Positions 1-10,308 of a DNA stretch of 64,000 bases are shown in pieces. This stretch comes from an uncultured Methanospirillum sp. (GTDB taxonomy: Archaea; Halobacteriota; Methanomicrobia; Methanomicrobiales; Methanospirillaceae). Location: NCBI RefSeq assembly GCF_963668475.1, contig NZ_OY764544.1:2480001-2544000 (forward strand), read 5' to 3'. A program made the translations under genes and the position numbers. Below the pieces are notes generated by a model that had not been told where the DNA came from, ran no database searches, and saw only the letters and a list, made by a program, of their open reading frames with translations. Position 1 is the stretch's first letter, and every line of letters begins with the position of its first letter.

Positions 1-3000
1 GGTGTGCCATTCGATTCAAGGGGCGAAAAATTCACGCTGAAATTACTGGAACACGATCCGTTATAGATCAACCGTGATGTCCAGTCAGTAGAACCGCATT
101 CGTTAGCAATCTCAAGCATTGCAGTGTAGGATGCAACATCCGGGTATTTGTGGATAATCCTCCCAGCTGCTGACTGCCAGGCTGTCTTATCCCAGGTTGT
201 CTTTGTTCCGTCTCCAAATGTCCAGGTCCATGAGCTGATGTTGGATCTGCCATAGTCATTTGAGGTGTCATTGAAGAGTATGGTCAGGTTGTCTGTGGCA
301 CTATCAATGGCGAGATATTCGAATCCAAATGATGCACTCACATTTGGGCACGAGAGGTTCACAGTTCCGATCTTGGTTCCAGACAGTCCGCAGTTATTGG
401 TAGCGGTAAGAGAGACCGCGTACCTGCCACTTGAATTGAATATGTGTGTGGGATTTTGGATATCTGATGTGTACCCGTCTCCGAAGTTCCAGGTCCAGTT
501 GGTTGCATTTGGTGTGAGATCGGTGAATGTTATCTCTCTTGGTGCTTTATCCTCAACATACAATGGAGAGAAGTTTGCAAGCACTTCACTGCATGGAGTT
601 CCGTTGTAGATCAACTTGTGTGTATAATTTGTGGCTCCACAGTCACTATCAACCGTTAATTTTGCGGTATATGGTGCAAATTCCGGATACGTGTGAGAGA
701 TCTTATGATCTGCTTCGCTCCATTGGGTCCAGTTCCATGTTGCATATGAACCATCTCCATAGTCCCAGCGCCAGAAGTTGATAATGCTTGTATTATATGA
801 TGTATCAGTGAAATCGATTGTCAGGTTGTTTGTCTGCCTATCGATGAATTGCTGATAGGTAAAGTCAGCAGTGATATCGGTGCAGGATACGATGACTGTT
901 CCAACCTTTGTATCAGTATTTCCACAGTCATTGGCAGCGTGCAGGCTTACTGTGTACGTGCCGGCCCTGGTATATCGGTGGGTTACATTATAACTGGATG
1001 TTGTATCGGTGTATTCTCCATCTCCGAAAGTCCAGTTCCAGTATGTTGCATTGGCAGGGTTTGTGATGTTGAAGGTAACTGAGTGACCTGATGTAATAGA
1101 ACTGGAAAGTGGCGTGAAATCTGCTGAAACACTCTTACATGAACCGTTGAATATCAGTTTGTGAATACTATCTGATTTTCCACAATCGTTGCTTATGGAC
1201 AGCGTTGCAGTGTATGGGGCTACCTCAGGATAATGGTGAGTTATCAGCTTTCCAGAAGCATTCCACTCGGCTTTGTTCCAGATGGTGGAGACACCGTCTC
1301 CAAAGTCCCATCTCCACGAGGTAATATTGTCTGAATTGTATGATGTGTCGGTAAAAGTTGCATTATAGGCAGTGGTATCTGTGACAAATTCAAATCCTGC
1401 TGTGATATCCGGGCAGTACCGGGTGACACGTACAGTCTTTGTTATCGTGTCACTGACTCCACAACTGTTTGTGACAGTGAGAGTTACCTCATAGTCACCT
1501 TCTCCGGTGAACTGATGATAGACGATATCTCCTGTTTCTGTAGATCCATCATCGCTAAACGTCCAGATTCGCGATGTTATGTCCGCATTGCTCACTGATG
1601 TGTTGGTAAATGTGTAGTAATACTCATAGGTAGAGTTCAGGGAGAACGTGAAATCGGCAGTTACCGGTATTGTTGCAACTTTTATTTTTTTAGATGTACT
1701 ATCTGATTTGCAGGTAGTATCTGACGATTTAACTGTAAGAGAAACTGTTTTTTCTCCACAACCTGTGTATGGATGTGATGGGTTTTGCAGTGTAGAATTT
1801 GTACTGTCTCCAAAATCCCAGTACCAGTCGGTAATGCTTGAGACCGGTGTTGATTCATCAGTGAATTCGAACGTACCCTGTGAATTTGGAGTCTCTGAAG
1901 CACTGAATGCTGCAGAGATATTGCAACAATTAATATCTACTGTATGGGCAATTGAGCAGTAATTTCCGTCTTCATACACAACATTGGCAAAAATATCGTA
2001 TATCCCGTCAGCGCTCATGGCTGTCGTATCACTCTGTTTATTGGTTATAACTGTCCCATCTGAATAGGTGTAGTTCCACGAAGATACAGGGGAAGAGTAT
2101 GTTGATGTGCCCGTTAATGAGAGCTGCCTACCTGGACAGGCTGTGGATGCTGTAAAATCAGAGAATGAGCATGGATTGGATGGAGAGATGTACGGGTATA
2201 TTGTCAGGGATTTCGTGGTGCTGGATGTACAGTTATAATTCTGGTTATTTGCCACCCAATGAGTTATCTGGTAATTGTACGATGCATTTTTGTTATTTGG
2301 AATGGTGAAGGTGTGGGCAGTGTTGAGATCTGTGGTTTCTCCACCGTTACTGAATATCCATCCCCATTGATATCCTGCATCCTTGGTATATGACTGGTTG
2401 GTCGCATTAAACAGGATCGTGGCAGAGTATGTGTTTTCAGGAAGGGTGATATAATGTTCAAATTCCTGGTTAGTCAATGTGTCTTTGGATGTGAACCCAC
2501 TATCAAGGGAACAATTTGAGGTTTCACTTCCTGACTCTCCCCCTTCAAAATATCCTTTATTAAACTGTTTTAATAGATATTCCCCTTTATTTCCCAGGTA
2601 TATGATCTGAAATGCCTCTGCTCCTGGAGCGTCTATTCTCGTAAATGTCCCATAACTCCATGGTGAACCGTTAGGCCATGGATTGAAATATTGCGAGGAG
2701 TTACTTGAATAATTAATATCAGTTCCTTTAAAGATTTTAGGGGTTTGATCACTATAGATAGCCCTGATAAGGATGTTATCTTTATAGAGGCTGTCTCCTC
2801 CTCTGTTTTCAAAAATTATGTACGGAGAGTTATTGGTCAGGTTAAAATCGGTTTTTGGGATCTTTTCCGGGAGCGGAGTTGATAATAAGTGTACTGTTAC
2901 AATCCCGGCAACTGCAGTAAAAATTCCGATTAGAATGATCGCCCCAACTACGTCGGTTAACGCCTTCTCTCGGGTTTTAATTGTACTGCTTCGGTTATAC

Positions 3001-3002
3001 AT
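1..3002 (-). CDS. Giant PKD-repeat surface protein with pilin-type N-terminus (3' end outside window)
   Basis: An open frame runs from the ATG at 3002 to the left edge without a stop, about 1000 codons. The N-terminus reads TREKALTDVVGAIILIG, a class III prepilin-like signal (Lys-Ala before Leu) followed by a hydrophobic segment, so the protein is probably exported and anchored like an archaeal pilin. A pilin-type ectodomain follows, then from about residue 390 a series of PKD domains with W-x-W-x-F-G-D-G cores. It is a colinear paralogue of the 2166-residue protein encoded at 3808-10308 and nearly identical to it in places. PKD domains are known in adhesive and S-layer-like archaeal proteins; an adhesin or fibre role is inference. 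It lies 109 bp after the PEGA gene on the same strand and may be co-transcribed. Confidence 0.88.
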   Translation of the reverse strand, partial: MYNRSSTIKTREKALTDVVGAIILIGIFTAVAGIVTVHLLSTPLPEKIPKTDFNLTNNSPYIIFENRGGDSLYKDNILIRAIYSDQTPKIFKGTDINYSSNSSQYFNPWPNGSPWSYGTFTRIDAPGAEAFQIIYLGNKGEYLLKQFNKGYFEGGESGSETSNCSLDSGFTSKDTLTNQEFEHYITLPENTYSATILFNATNQSYTKDAGYQWGWIFSNGGETTDLNTAHTFTIPNNKNASYNYQITHWVANNQNYNCTSSTTKSLTIYPYISPSNPCSFSDFTASTACPGRQLSLTGTSTYSSPVSSWNYTYSDGTVITNKQSDTTAMSADGIYDIFANVVYEDGNYCSIAHTVDINCCNISAAFSASETPNSQGTFEFTDESTPVSSITDWYWDFGDSTNSTLQNPSHPYTGCGEKTVSLTVKSSDTTCKSDSTSKKIKVATIPVTADFTFSLNSTYEYYYTFTNTSVSNADITSRIWTFSDDGSTETGDIVYHQFTGEGDYEVTLTVTNSCGVSDTITKTVRVTRYCPDITAGFEFVTDTTAYNATFTDTSYNSDNITSWRWDFGDGVSTIWNKAEWNASGKLITHHYPEVAPYTATLSISNDCGKSDSIHKLIFNGSCKSVSADFTPLSSSITSGHSVTFNITNPANATYWNWTFGDGEYTDTTSSYNVTHRYTRAGTYTVSLHAANDCGNTDTKVGTVIVSCTDITADFTYQQFIDRQTNNLTIDFTDTSYNTSIINFWRWDYGDGSYATWNWTQWSEADHKISHTYPEFAPYTAKLTVDSDCGATNYTHKLIYNGTPCSEVLANFSPLYVEDKAPREITFTDLTPNATNWTWNFGDGYTSDIQNPTHIFNSSGRYAVSLTATNNCGLSGTKIGTVNLSCPNVSASFGFEYLAIDSATDNLTILFNDTSNDYGRSNISSWTWTFGDGTKTTWDKTAWQSAAGRIIHKYPDVASYTAMLEIANECGSTDWTSRLIYNGSCSSNFSVNFSPLESNGT

Positions 3003-3111
3003 TGGAATTTTCTGTGTTGATGGAGTGGGAATATCTTACAAGTCAAGGTGAAACCCCCACTATCTGCCACTTGGAAAATCTGGGGAGGGTGTTGTATAGT
3101 TCACTTCTATG

Positions 3112-3753
3112 TTAGTATTTCTTTCTCTTCACCAGGATTCCGATCATCATGAGTGCTAATAGTGCGAGTATTGCCGTAAATCCGGGGATACCTGCTTTGG
3201 TCGGGGTTGTGGTTGGTTCAAGTTTAACCAGATCAGCATTCACCGATGTTTTCACGCCTGATGTAATCATCAGATCCTGTGACCAATCCTGAAATCCCTC
3301 CTGGTGAATACGTATCTTGTGTCCCCCAACCAGAACCTTGTCAGATGAGATCGGAGTTACACCAAAGTATGAGGTATCGAGATACGCAATTACGTTGGCA
3401 GGGTTTGCGGTGACTTCAAGAGTTCCGTAGAGGCTTTCGCTGCTGATATTCACAACTTCAGTCTTATTAACAAAAACCTCAACATTCCATGATTCATTTG
3501 GGTGTTCATCTCTAAGCATCAGCAACTGGCGTGATCCTCCTCTTACATCAGGAATCATCAGGGTTCCAGATTCAGGAATTAAACCTTTTGGTACATTATC
3601 GATCAGGATGGCAACCCCTGATGGGCCGTTTATCTGTATTGTTCCAACCTGGTCTGATGTAGTTTCTGGTGCCTTCTCAAGGACCAGCCCATATATTGGC
3701 TGCGTCATTGTCAGGATTAGGAATAATATTCCAATAATTGACAGTTTTGTCAT
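3112..3753 (-). CDS. PEGA-domain surface protein with PGF-type C-terminal sorting signal
   Basis: A secreted protein of about 213 residues. I start it at the second methionine because MTKLSIIGILFLILTM makes a clean signal peptide; the ATG at 3804 would add 17 residues and sit 4 bp from the preceding stop. The middle (about residues 40-180) contains two beta-rich PEGA-like modules, with 'GPSGVAILIDNVPKG' and 'NPANVIAYLDTSYFGVTP' as typical cores. The tail is a Thr/Pro spacer, then GIPGF, a hydrophobic helix and KRKKY. That is the layout of a PGF-CTERM signal, which archaeosortase A is known to process in other euryarchaea. It lies between the two giant PKD genes on the same strand and probably shares their transcript and location. 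Confidence 0.8.
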   Translation of the reverse strand: MTKLSIIGILFLILTMTQPIYGLVLEKAPETTSDQVGTIQINGPSGVAILIDNVPKGLIPESGTLMIPDVRGGSRQLLMLRDEHPNESWNVEVFVNKTEVVNISSESLYGTLEVTANPANVIAYLDTSYFGVTPISSDKVLVGGHKIRIHQEGFQDWSQDLMITSGVKTSVNADLVKLEPTTTPTKAGIPGFTAILALLALMMIGILVKRKKY

Positions 3754-3807
3754 ATTTCCAATCCTATCTGGTGCTAAATATTGTGGAGTTGTCTTTTCAT
3801 GCATTTC

Positions 3808-6800
3808 CTACCTGTACAGGAGATACTGGGATGCATTGCCATCAAAGTAGATCTGTCCGGATTGTAGATTAAGATCAAAATACCTTGATTTGTGCATAAG
3901 GTTGTAAACGTCAAGATTCCTTGTTGTTGAGACTGAAACTGTGGAACCATCCCACACGAAATTTGCCCATGCGGAGGTATCTTTTACAGCCGTTAACGTC
4001 AGGTTAGAGTGGAAATTATTGAAATCTGGGATATTAATCGCAGTACATGTTCCCTGTTGAAGATTTGTACCATTCACGGTTAACTGGACATTAGAACAGT
4101 TAAATGCTGTTATACTCCCTGAAACTAATATCCTGGCAGCACTTTGGGATGATAGTAGTCCTAGCTGGACAACGTCTCCGTCACTGAGTGAATAAGTTAC
4201 TCCGTTTACGGTTATTGTGGAACCTGATCCTGAAACAATCCACTTTACAGATCCACCTGATGCCAATGATCCGGTACGTGATGTGAAGAGGTTCGTGGAA
4301 TGCCATTGCCCTGATACTGTAACATTTTGGCGGTATGATGACTGGTGATTGGTGATATTCCAAACCGTCAGGGTAACTGGGAACGTGCCTGTCTGGTTAA
4401 ATACATGAATCGGAATTTTTTCATTGATAGTTGTTCCGGTTATGTTAACTGTACCATCGCCAAAATTCCATGCCCATTTGCTTGGACCACCTATTGAGGT
4501 GTCAGTAAATGCTACTTCAAGTGGTGCAGGTCCGGAATATGGATCAGCAGTGAAATTTGCCTGTATGGGGAATTTACTTGAAATTGTCACATACTGAATA
4601 GATGAATCAACAGGCCTTCCTCTCATTCTCCCATTATCATAGATTGGTGTAGCCCTGATGAGCATAGGAACAATTTTACCAGCCATTGGTTCGGAATAGA
4701 ACGTTGCAGTCGAGTTATTCCATCCTCCAGCCCAAGCACTATACCCGTTCGTCCATGTCATTGGAATGATACTGGTTCCTATTGTCGAGTTCCCAACAAT
4801 TACTGAAACATTGGATTTGTCGTAATTATGCCCTCCAACATATGCATTTACGGTAATATTACCAGCACTCGGGGAGTTGGTAGTCACATTAATAAATGAT
4901 GGAGTAAGAGGCTCGAAGTCTACTGATACATTCCGGAAAGCACGGACAACAGAGTAGTTTGGATAATGGAATGATGACTCTGTGGTGAACGTGATGTTTT
5001 GACCTTCGAACAGCCGGTTATCCCAGTCCATTGTGAAGTATGCCCATGTGTTATTCCAGACTAGTGTCTGGACAACCGGCGTTTTCAGGGTTGAATTTAT
5101 ACTCCTTCCATATCCTGTAACATGGCATGAGAAGTTGTATTGTCCCTTGTAAGCTCCAAAGTGCTGATCATAGGGAATAAGTTGGCCTTCATATGGGGGA
5201 TCGATTACTGAATACTGACTCTGATTTGCAAGCATGTATATGCTTAATTTATCACCTGTGTAGGATGTGTTGTCAGGAACGGTGAAACTCTTCCCGAGAT
5301 ATGTCGCTGCATTATATACCCATTTTTCAATCCAGACCGTATTTGTGATATCCGGAAGTAATCTCCCTGTCGATGTGTTTGTTCCCACTGTGATAATATA
5401 TGCAGAGTAAGGAGTCGGTGTCAGACTGAAGGATGAATTTCCCCATCTTCCATATGGAGGCACCTGGTATACATGGACTCTATTATATGTTGTGTAACTC
5501 TGTCCTGGGATCTGCTGCTCAACAGAGTTATATGAGGTTGAATATCCCCAGTAGCGGTTGAAATTTGGATCATCGATTCTAAATGTCGATCCATCTGCAT
5601 AATAATACCCCCACGGTAGTTGCATTGATGACACATGCCAGTCAACGTTTCCGAAATCTGCCCGGTAGTTACGTGTTGTATAAACCAGCATGGTCCCGGT
5701 TGCAGCAGTTTTATCTGGAGAGGGTCTGGTAACTCCATATGAGGTTGTCACATTCCAAATTGCCGGTAAATCCTCGACAAGCCTGAATACTCCATAGGAG
5801 ACTCCAGTAAGGGAGATATTATAATGCCCTGTTGCGTTTGTCTTTACAGTAGTGGTGTTTGTCCAGACTCCGTTGACCTTCTCCTGAAGAGTGACATTCC
5901 AGTTTGAAAGGTCCCATTCTCCTGAATCCTGAACTCCATTATAGTTGAGATCATCCCAGATATGTCCGGTGAAGGATGCCGGACTGGTTACCGTTACACT
6001 TTTTATCAGGCTGAACAGGTTTCCACACTTGTTCTGCAGTTGTTCGGTGATGTAATAGATTCCCCAGTTGTAGTATGTATGATTTGGAGGAACCCTGCTG
6101 TTTGCGTCAGTTGTATACGAATAATTTCCGTCACCAAAGAACCATCTCCAGGAGATGACATCCGTTATGTTTGAATTTTCAGTGAATGAGACGGTCAGTG
6201 GTGCTGTTCCGGTGGTCGGCGTGACATTGAAACTGGGTGTTAAGTTCGGACAGTACGGGTAGATAAGTTTCAGATTCTGTCCGAGGCTTCCACAATAACT
6301 TGTTGCAATGAGCAGTACATTGAAGGTTGTATCTTCAGTACCCACTCCGTATGTATGAGTAACATTCTTGCCTTTTCCGGTTGCCCCGTCACCAAAGAAC
6401 CATGTCCAGTCGATAATGTCAGAGTCTTCCAGCGGTGGATTGACATATGCACTGAAGTTCACTGTATTATTTGTTTCATCAGTGTGAGTATATCCAAAGT
6501 CAACAGAAACCTCTGGGCAGGTCAGATCGACGTATCCGCTCTTAACACCCGTATTTCCACACTCACTGGAAGCGATAAGGGTGACCATGTAATGGCCTGA
6601 AAGGTTGTATGTGTGGTTTGTATTTCCACTTGATATCGTGGAGTTCTTTATGATTTCAGTGAAGTATCCATCTCCAAAGTCCCAGTGCCACCGGTTTGGA
6701 GAGCCAGTTGTTGTGTCGGTGAAAGAAATTGTATCTGGAGCAGAATCGTTTACTGCCAGTGGACTGAAGTTGGCGACAACCTCCTGGCAGGTTGTTCCAT

Positions 6801-9800
6801 TGTAGATCAGCTTCTGCACTTTGTCTGTGGAACCACAGGCATTCTGAACAGTAAGGCCCACAAGATACGGGATTACTGCCGGGAATTTGTGTGTTATCTG
6901 TCCGGATGTTGTCTGCCAGACGGTCTGGTTCCATGATGTGGTGTTACCGTCTCCAAAGTCCCAGGTCCACTGGGTGATGTTGCTGCCGTGTCCTTGGGAT
7001 ATATCTGAGAACCTAACAGTCAGATTGTTGGTTGTGACGTTTGCTGCCAGGTATTGGTAGCCGTAATCAGCGGTAACACTTGGGCAGGTGACATTTACTG
7101 ATCCGGTCTTCTGTTTTGAGAGTCCACAGGGGTTGTATCCGGTAAGGGTTACTCCAAAGAGTCCACTCTGGTTGTAGATATGGATTGGGTTCTGCTCTTC
7201 TGAACTATACCCGTCTCCAAAGTTCCAGAACCAGCTTGTCACATTCGTGGTGTTTGCGACGAATGAGACCGAAAGTGGCGGAGTGCCGTTCGATACAAGT
7301 GGTGAGAAGTTCACGGTGATGTCGTTGCATGTACCGTTGTTGATCAGCCGGGATGTCCAGTCTGTGGATCCACACTCATTGGCAATCTCAAGGATTGCGG
7401 TATACGGAGCAACCTCTGGGTACTTGTGAACAATCTTACCTGCTGCTGCCTGCCAGGCTGCCTTGTCCCAGGTTGTTTTTGCTCCGTCACCAAATGTCCA
7501 GGTCCACTGTGTGATGTTGGATTTACCGTAGTTGCTTGAGGTGTCGTTGAACCGTACGGTAAGATTGTTCGTGGAACTATCAAGTGCCAGGTACTCATAT
7601 CCGAATGATGCAGAGACATTCGGGCATGAGAGGTTTACGGTTCCTGTCTTGGTTCCAGAGAGGCCACAGCCATTGGTGGCGGTGAGGGATACCGTGAACC
7701 TTCCACTTGAATTGAAGAGGTGAGTCGGGTTCTGAGTTTCTGATGCGTATCCGTCTCCAAAGTTCCAGACCCATTTTGTTGCATTGGGGGTGAGATCGGT
7801 AAAGGTTACCTCTCTTGGTGCTTTATCCTCAACATACAATGGAGAGAAGTTTGCAAGGACTTCACTGCATGGAGTTCCATTGTAGATCAGCTTATAAGTA
7901 TAGTTCGATGCTCCACAGTCATTGCCTACCGTAAGTTTTGCGGTGTATGGGGCTAACTGTGGATACAGATGTGAGACTTTTCCAAGTGTCTCGGTCCAGA
8001 GCGTCTTATTCCAGATCGTGTAATTGCCGTCTCCAAAGTCCCATCTCCATGTACTAATATTGGATGAGTTATATGAAGCATCGGTGAAGTTTACCCGTAA
8101 GTAATTATTCTGCTTGTCAATTATCTGCTGGAAAGTGAAGTCGGCAAAGACATCATAGCAGGTTACGATAACTGTTCCTAATTTTGTATCTGTGCTTCCA
8201 CAATCATTGATGGCCCGAAGACTGACTGTGTAGGTTCCGGACTTGGTGTAAGCATGATATACATCATTGCTGTTTGTCTTTTCCTCGTATGTTCCATCTC
8301 CAAATGACCAGTACCACTGGGTAGCATTGGCAGGGTTGGTGATATGGAAGGCTATTGAATTTCCGGCATTTGCTGAACTTGTAACCGGTGTGAAGTCCGC
8401 ATGAACTTCACCGCATGAGCCGCTGTAAATGAGTTTGTATATCTGATCTGAGTGGCCACAATCATTGCTTACTGTGAGTTTTGCGGTGTATGGGGCGAGA
8501 TCTGCATACTGATGGGTGATCTTCCCATTGCTGTTTGCAGTCCACTGGGCTTTATTCCAGACAACTGATTCTCCGTCTCCAAAGTCCCATCTCCAGCCGG
8601 TGATATTAACAACGTCGTAGGATGTGTCCTGGAAGGTTGCTGTTATTGCACTCGCGTCTGTAGTGAAGTCAAATCCTGCGGTGATGTTTGGACAGAACTG
8701 CACAACATGAACGGTCTTGGTGATTGTTGAACTGACTCCACAACTGTTTGTGGCCGTCAGTGTTACCGTGTAGTATCCTTCACTGGTATATGTGTGAGAT
8801 ACACTCTCTCCGGTCTGCGTTGAGCCGTCATCACTGAATTTCCAGACCCACGATGTAATATCTGCGGCACTGGTTGAGGTGTTCGTGAATGTATAACTGA
8901 AATAATTTGCCGAATCCCTGGTGAAACTGAAGTCTGCTGTTATCGGGATGGTTGTGATCGTTAAATCTTTAGATACTGTTTCAGATCCACATGCGGTATC
9001 TGCGGTGACAGTCAGGTTTACAGTCTTTGATCCGCAGGTTGTATACTGGTGGGTCGGGTTCTGATCTGTTGAGACTGAACTGTCTCCGAACTCCCAGTTC
9101 CATCCAGTAATCGTTCCACTACCGATCGTGGATGTATCGGTAAAGATGTAATATCCTGAACCGCTTGGTGACTCTGTAGCGGTGAAAGATGGGACTAACT
9201 TACAACAATCAACGTCAATTGTGTGTAATGTTGATTTCTGTGCCAAATTACTAGTTTCATCATAAAATGTGATCGTCGCTGTTACGTCGTATGAACCATC
9301 TGTATCAAAGTCTTTTGACACATCTTTTCCATCTAACGCTCCGGATACTCCTGAAATTGTGTAATTCCAAGATAGAGGATCTTGGCAGGTTGTATATCCT
9401 GAAAATGATGCATGTCTACATGAAAGACTTGTATTGAAATCAAGCGTACAACCTGAATCAAAATAGAACGGATATATTGTTATTTGCTTTCCGGTATTAG
9501 TCGTACAATTATAGTATTGGTTATTTGCTACCCAATGTGTCACAGTAAATGGATAAGATGCATTTCCTGTGCTTGGAATTGTAAAGGTGTGCTGTGTATT
9601 GAGATCTGATGATTCGCCTCCATCACTGAAAACCCAACCCCATTTATATCCCTGATTTGATGTATAGGTTTGATTTGATGCATTAAACTGAATTGTTGCA
9701 GAATATGATCCCGGATTAAGGATAATTGTTCTACTATCAACATCAGTTCCATATTTCCATGTAAATGAACTGTCCAACGAACAATTCGACGGAGAACCTC

Positions 9801-10308
9801 CGGATTCATCTCCGCCTCCCCATGCTGCTCGATTAAATTCTTTTATTAAGTACTCTCCTTGTTGTCCTTTGTATATGATCTGGTAAGCCTTCGCCATTGG
9901 ATTGTTTGGAACCCGGGTAAATGAACCATATCCCCAAGATGATCCATTTGGCCACGATTCAAATAGGCTGGTAGTATTATTTGAATAACTGATGTTTGAG
10001 CTGGTATAATTCGTATATGATTGATTGTCGTAAATGGCCCTGATTATTACCTGATCCTTCTTTAGGGCATCTCCTCCCATGTTTGCAAAATTTGCACCCT
10101 CTGTAGTATTGGTATATTGAACATCTATCTTCGGAATTTTTTCAGGAAGAGGGGAGGATAAAAGCATAACCGCAATGATTGACATTCCGACTACGACAAT
10201 AGAAATCAGGATTACTACTGATACAATCTCACTTACACCAGATTCTTTGTCTCTGGATTTTTTTGCAAAATTATTAAAAAGTAGTCGGAGCATATGACTC
10301 AACCCCAA
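3808..10308 (-). CDS. Giant PKD-repeat surface protein (2166 aa) with pilin N-terminus and SdrD-like domain
   Basis: Domain order: a short leader with KESGVSEIVSVVILI and a transmembrane helix at about residues 23-48, like archaeal type IV pilin N-termini; a pilin-like ectodomain; 12 PKD-type modules at about 390-1440; an SdrD/Cna-B-like module (GHIWDDLNYNGVQDSGEWD) at about 1445-1560; a beta-rich stretch; a last PKD at about 1945; and a 160-residue C-terminal domain shared with two proteins at 20-23.6 kb. PKD modules alternate between a short form (FGDGYxSExQNPTH) and a long form with a W-N/D-K-x-x-W insert. Nearly every module carries a CG pair and a second Cys about 16-18 residues later, suggesting one disulfide per repeat. 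The start overlaps the end of the pilin-like gene by 35 bp; the ATG at 10293 is an alternative. Probably a very long cell-surface fibre or adhesin (inference). Confidence 0.9.
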   Translation of the reverse strand: MGLSHMLRLLFNNFAKKSRDKESGVSEIVSVVILISIVVVGMSIIAVMLLSSPLPEKIPKIDVQYTNTTEGANFANMGGDALKKDQVIIRAIYDNQSYTNYTSSNISYSNNTTSLFESWPNGSSWGYGSFTRVPNNPMAKAYQIIYKGQQGEYLIKEFNRAAWGGGDESGGSPSNCSLDSSFTWKYGTDVDSRTIILNPGSYSATIQFNASNQTYTSNQGYKWGWVFSDGGESSDLNTQHTFTIPSTGNASYPFTVTHWVANNQYYNCTTNTGKQITIYPFYFDSGCTLDFNTSLSCRHASFSGYTTCQDPLSWNYTISGVSGALDGKDVSKDFDTDGSYDVTATITFYDETSNLAQKSTLHTIDVDCCKLVPSFTATESPSGSGYYIFTDTSTIGSGTITGWNWEFGDSSVSTDQNPTHQYTTCGSKTVNLTVTADTACGSETVSKDLTITTIPITADFSFTRDSANYFSYTFTNTSTSAADITSWVWKFSDDGSTQTGESVSHTYTSEGYYTVTLTATNSCGVSSTITKTVHVVQFCPNITAGFDFTTDASAITATFQDTSYDVVNITGWRWDFGDGESVVWNKAQWTANSNGKITHQYADLAPYTAKLTVSNDCGHSDQIYKLIYSGSCGEVHADFTPVTSSANAGNSIAFHITNPANATQWYWSFGDGTYEEKTNSNDVYHAYTKSGTYTVSLRAINDCGSTDTKLGTVIVTCYDVFADFTFQQIIDKQNNYLRVNFTDASYNSSNISTWRWDFGDGNYTIWNKTLWTETLGKVSHLYPQLAPYTAKLTVGNDCGASNYTYKLIYNGTPCSEVLANFSPLYVEDKAPREVTFTDLTPNATKWVWNFGDGYASETQNPTHLFNSSGRFTVSLTATNGCGLSGTKTGTVNLSCPNVSASFGYEYLALDSSTNNLTVRFNDTSSNYGKSNITQWTWTFGDGAKTTWDKAAWQAAAGKIVHKYPEVAPYTAILEIANECGSTDWTSRLINNGTCNDITVNFSPLVSNGTPPLSVSFVANTTNVTSWFWNFGDGYSSEEQNPIHIYNQSGLFGVTLTGYNPCGLSKQKTGSVNVTCPSVTADYGYQYLAANVTTNNLTVRFSDISQGHGSNITQWTWDFGDGNTTSWNQTVWQTTSGQITHKFPAVIPYLVGLTVQNACGSTDKVQKLIYNGTTCQEVVANFSPLAVNDSAPDTISFTDTTTGSPNRWHWDFGDGYFTEIIKNSTISSGNTNHTYNLSGHYMVTLIASSECGNTGVKSGYVDLTCPEVSVDFGYTHTDETNNTVNFSAYVNPPLEDSDIIDWTWFFGDGATGKGKNVTHTYGVGTEDTTFNVLLIATSYCGSLGQNLKLIYPYCPNLTPSFNVTPTTGTAPLTVSFTENSNITDVISWRWFFGDGNYSYTTDANSRVPPNHTYYNWGIYYITEQLQNKCGNLFSLIKSVTVTSPASFTGHIWDDLNYNGVQDSGEWDLSNWNVTLQEKVNGVWTNTTTVKTNATGHYNISLTGVSYGVFRLVEDLPAIWNVTTSYGVTRPSPDKTAATGTMLVYTTRNYRADFGNVDWHVSSMQLPWGYYYADGSTFRIDDPNFNRYWGYSTSYNSVEQQIPGQSYTTYNRVHVYQVPPYGRWGNSSFSLTPTPYSAYIITVGTNTSTGRLLPDITNTVWIEKWVYNAATYLGKSFTVPDNTSYTGDKLSIYMLANQSQYSVIDPPYEGQLIPYDQHFGAYKGQYNFSCHVTGYGRSINSTLKTPVVQTLVWNNTWAYFTMDWDNRLFEGQNITFTTESSFHYPNYSVVRAFRNVSVDFEPLTPSFINVTTNSPSAGNITVNAYVGGHNYDKSNVSVIVGNSTIGTSIIPMTWTNGYSAWAGGWNNSTATFYSEPMAGKIVPMLIRATPIYDNGRMRGRPVDSSIQYVTISSKFPIQANFTADPYSGPAPLEVAFTDTSIGGPSKWAWNFGDGTVNITGTTINEKIPIHVFNQTGTFPVTLTVWNITNHQSSYRQNVTVSGQWHSTNLFTSRTGSLASGGSVKWIVSGSGSTITVNGVTYSLSDGDVVQLGLLSSQSAARILVSGSITAFNCSNVQLTVNGTNLQQGTCTAINIPDFNNFHSNLTLTAVKDTSAWANFVWDGSTVSVSTTRNLDVYNLMHKSRYFDLNLQSGQIYFDGNASQYLLYR

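Noticed and set aside
1-10308. CRISPR-like periodicity in the PKD genes
   Set aside because: The repeats are coding, in frame, about 250 bp per module and degenerate. No short identical repeats with unique spacers were seen anywhere in the window.
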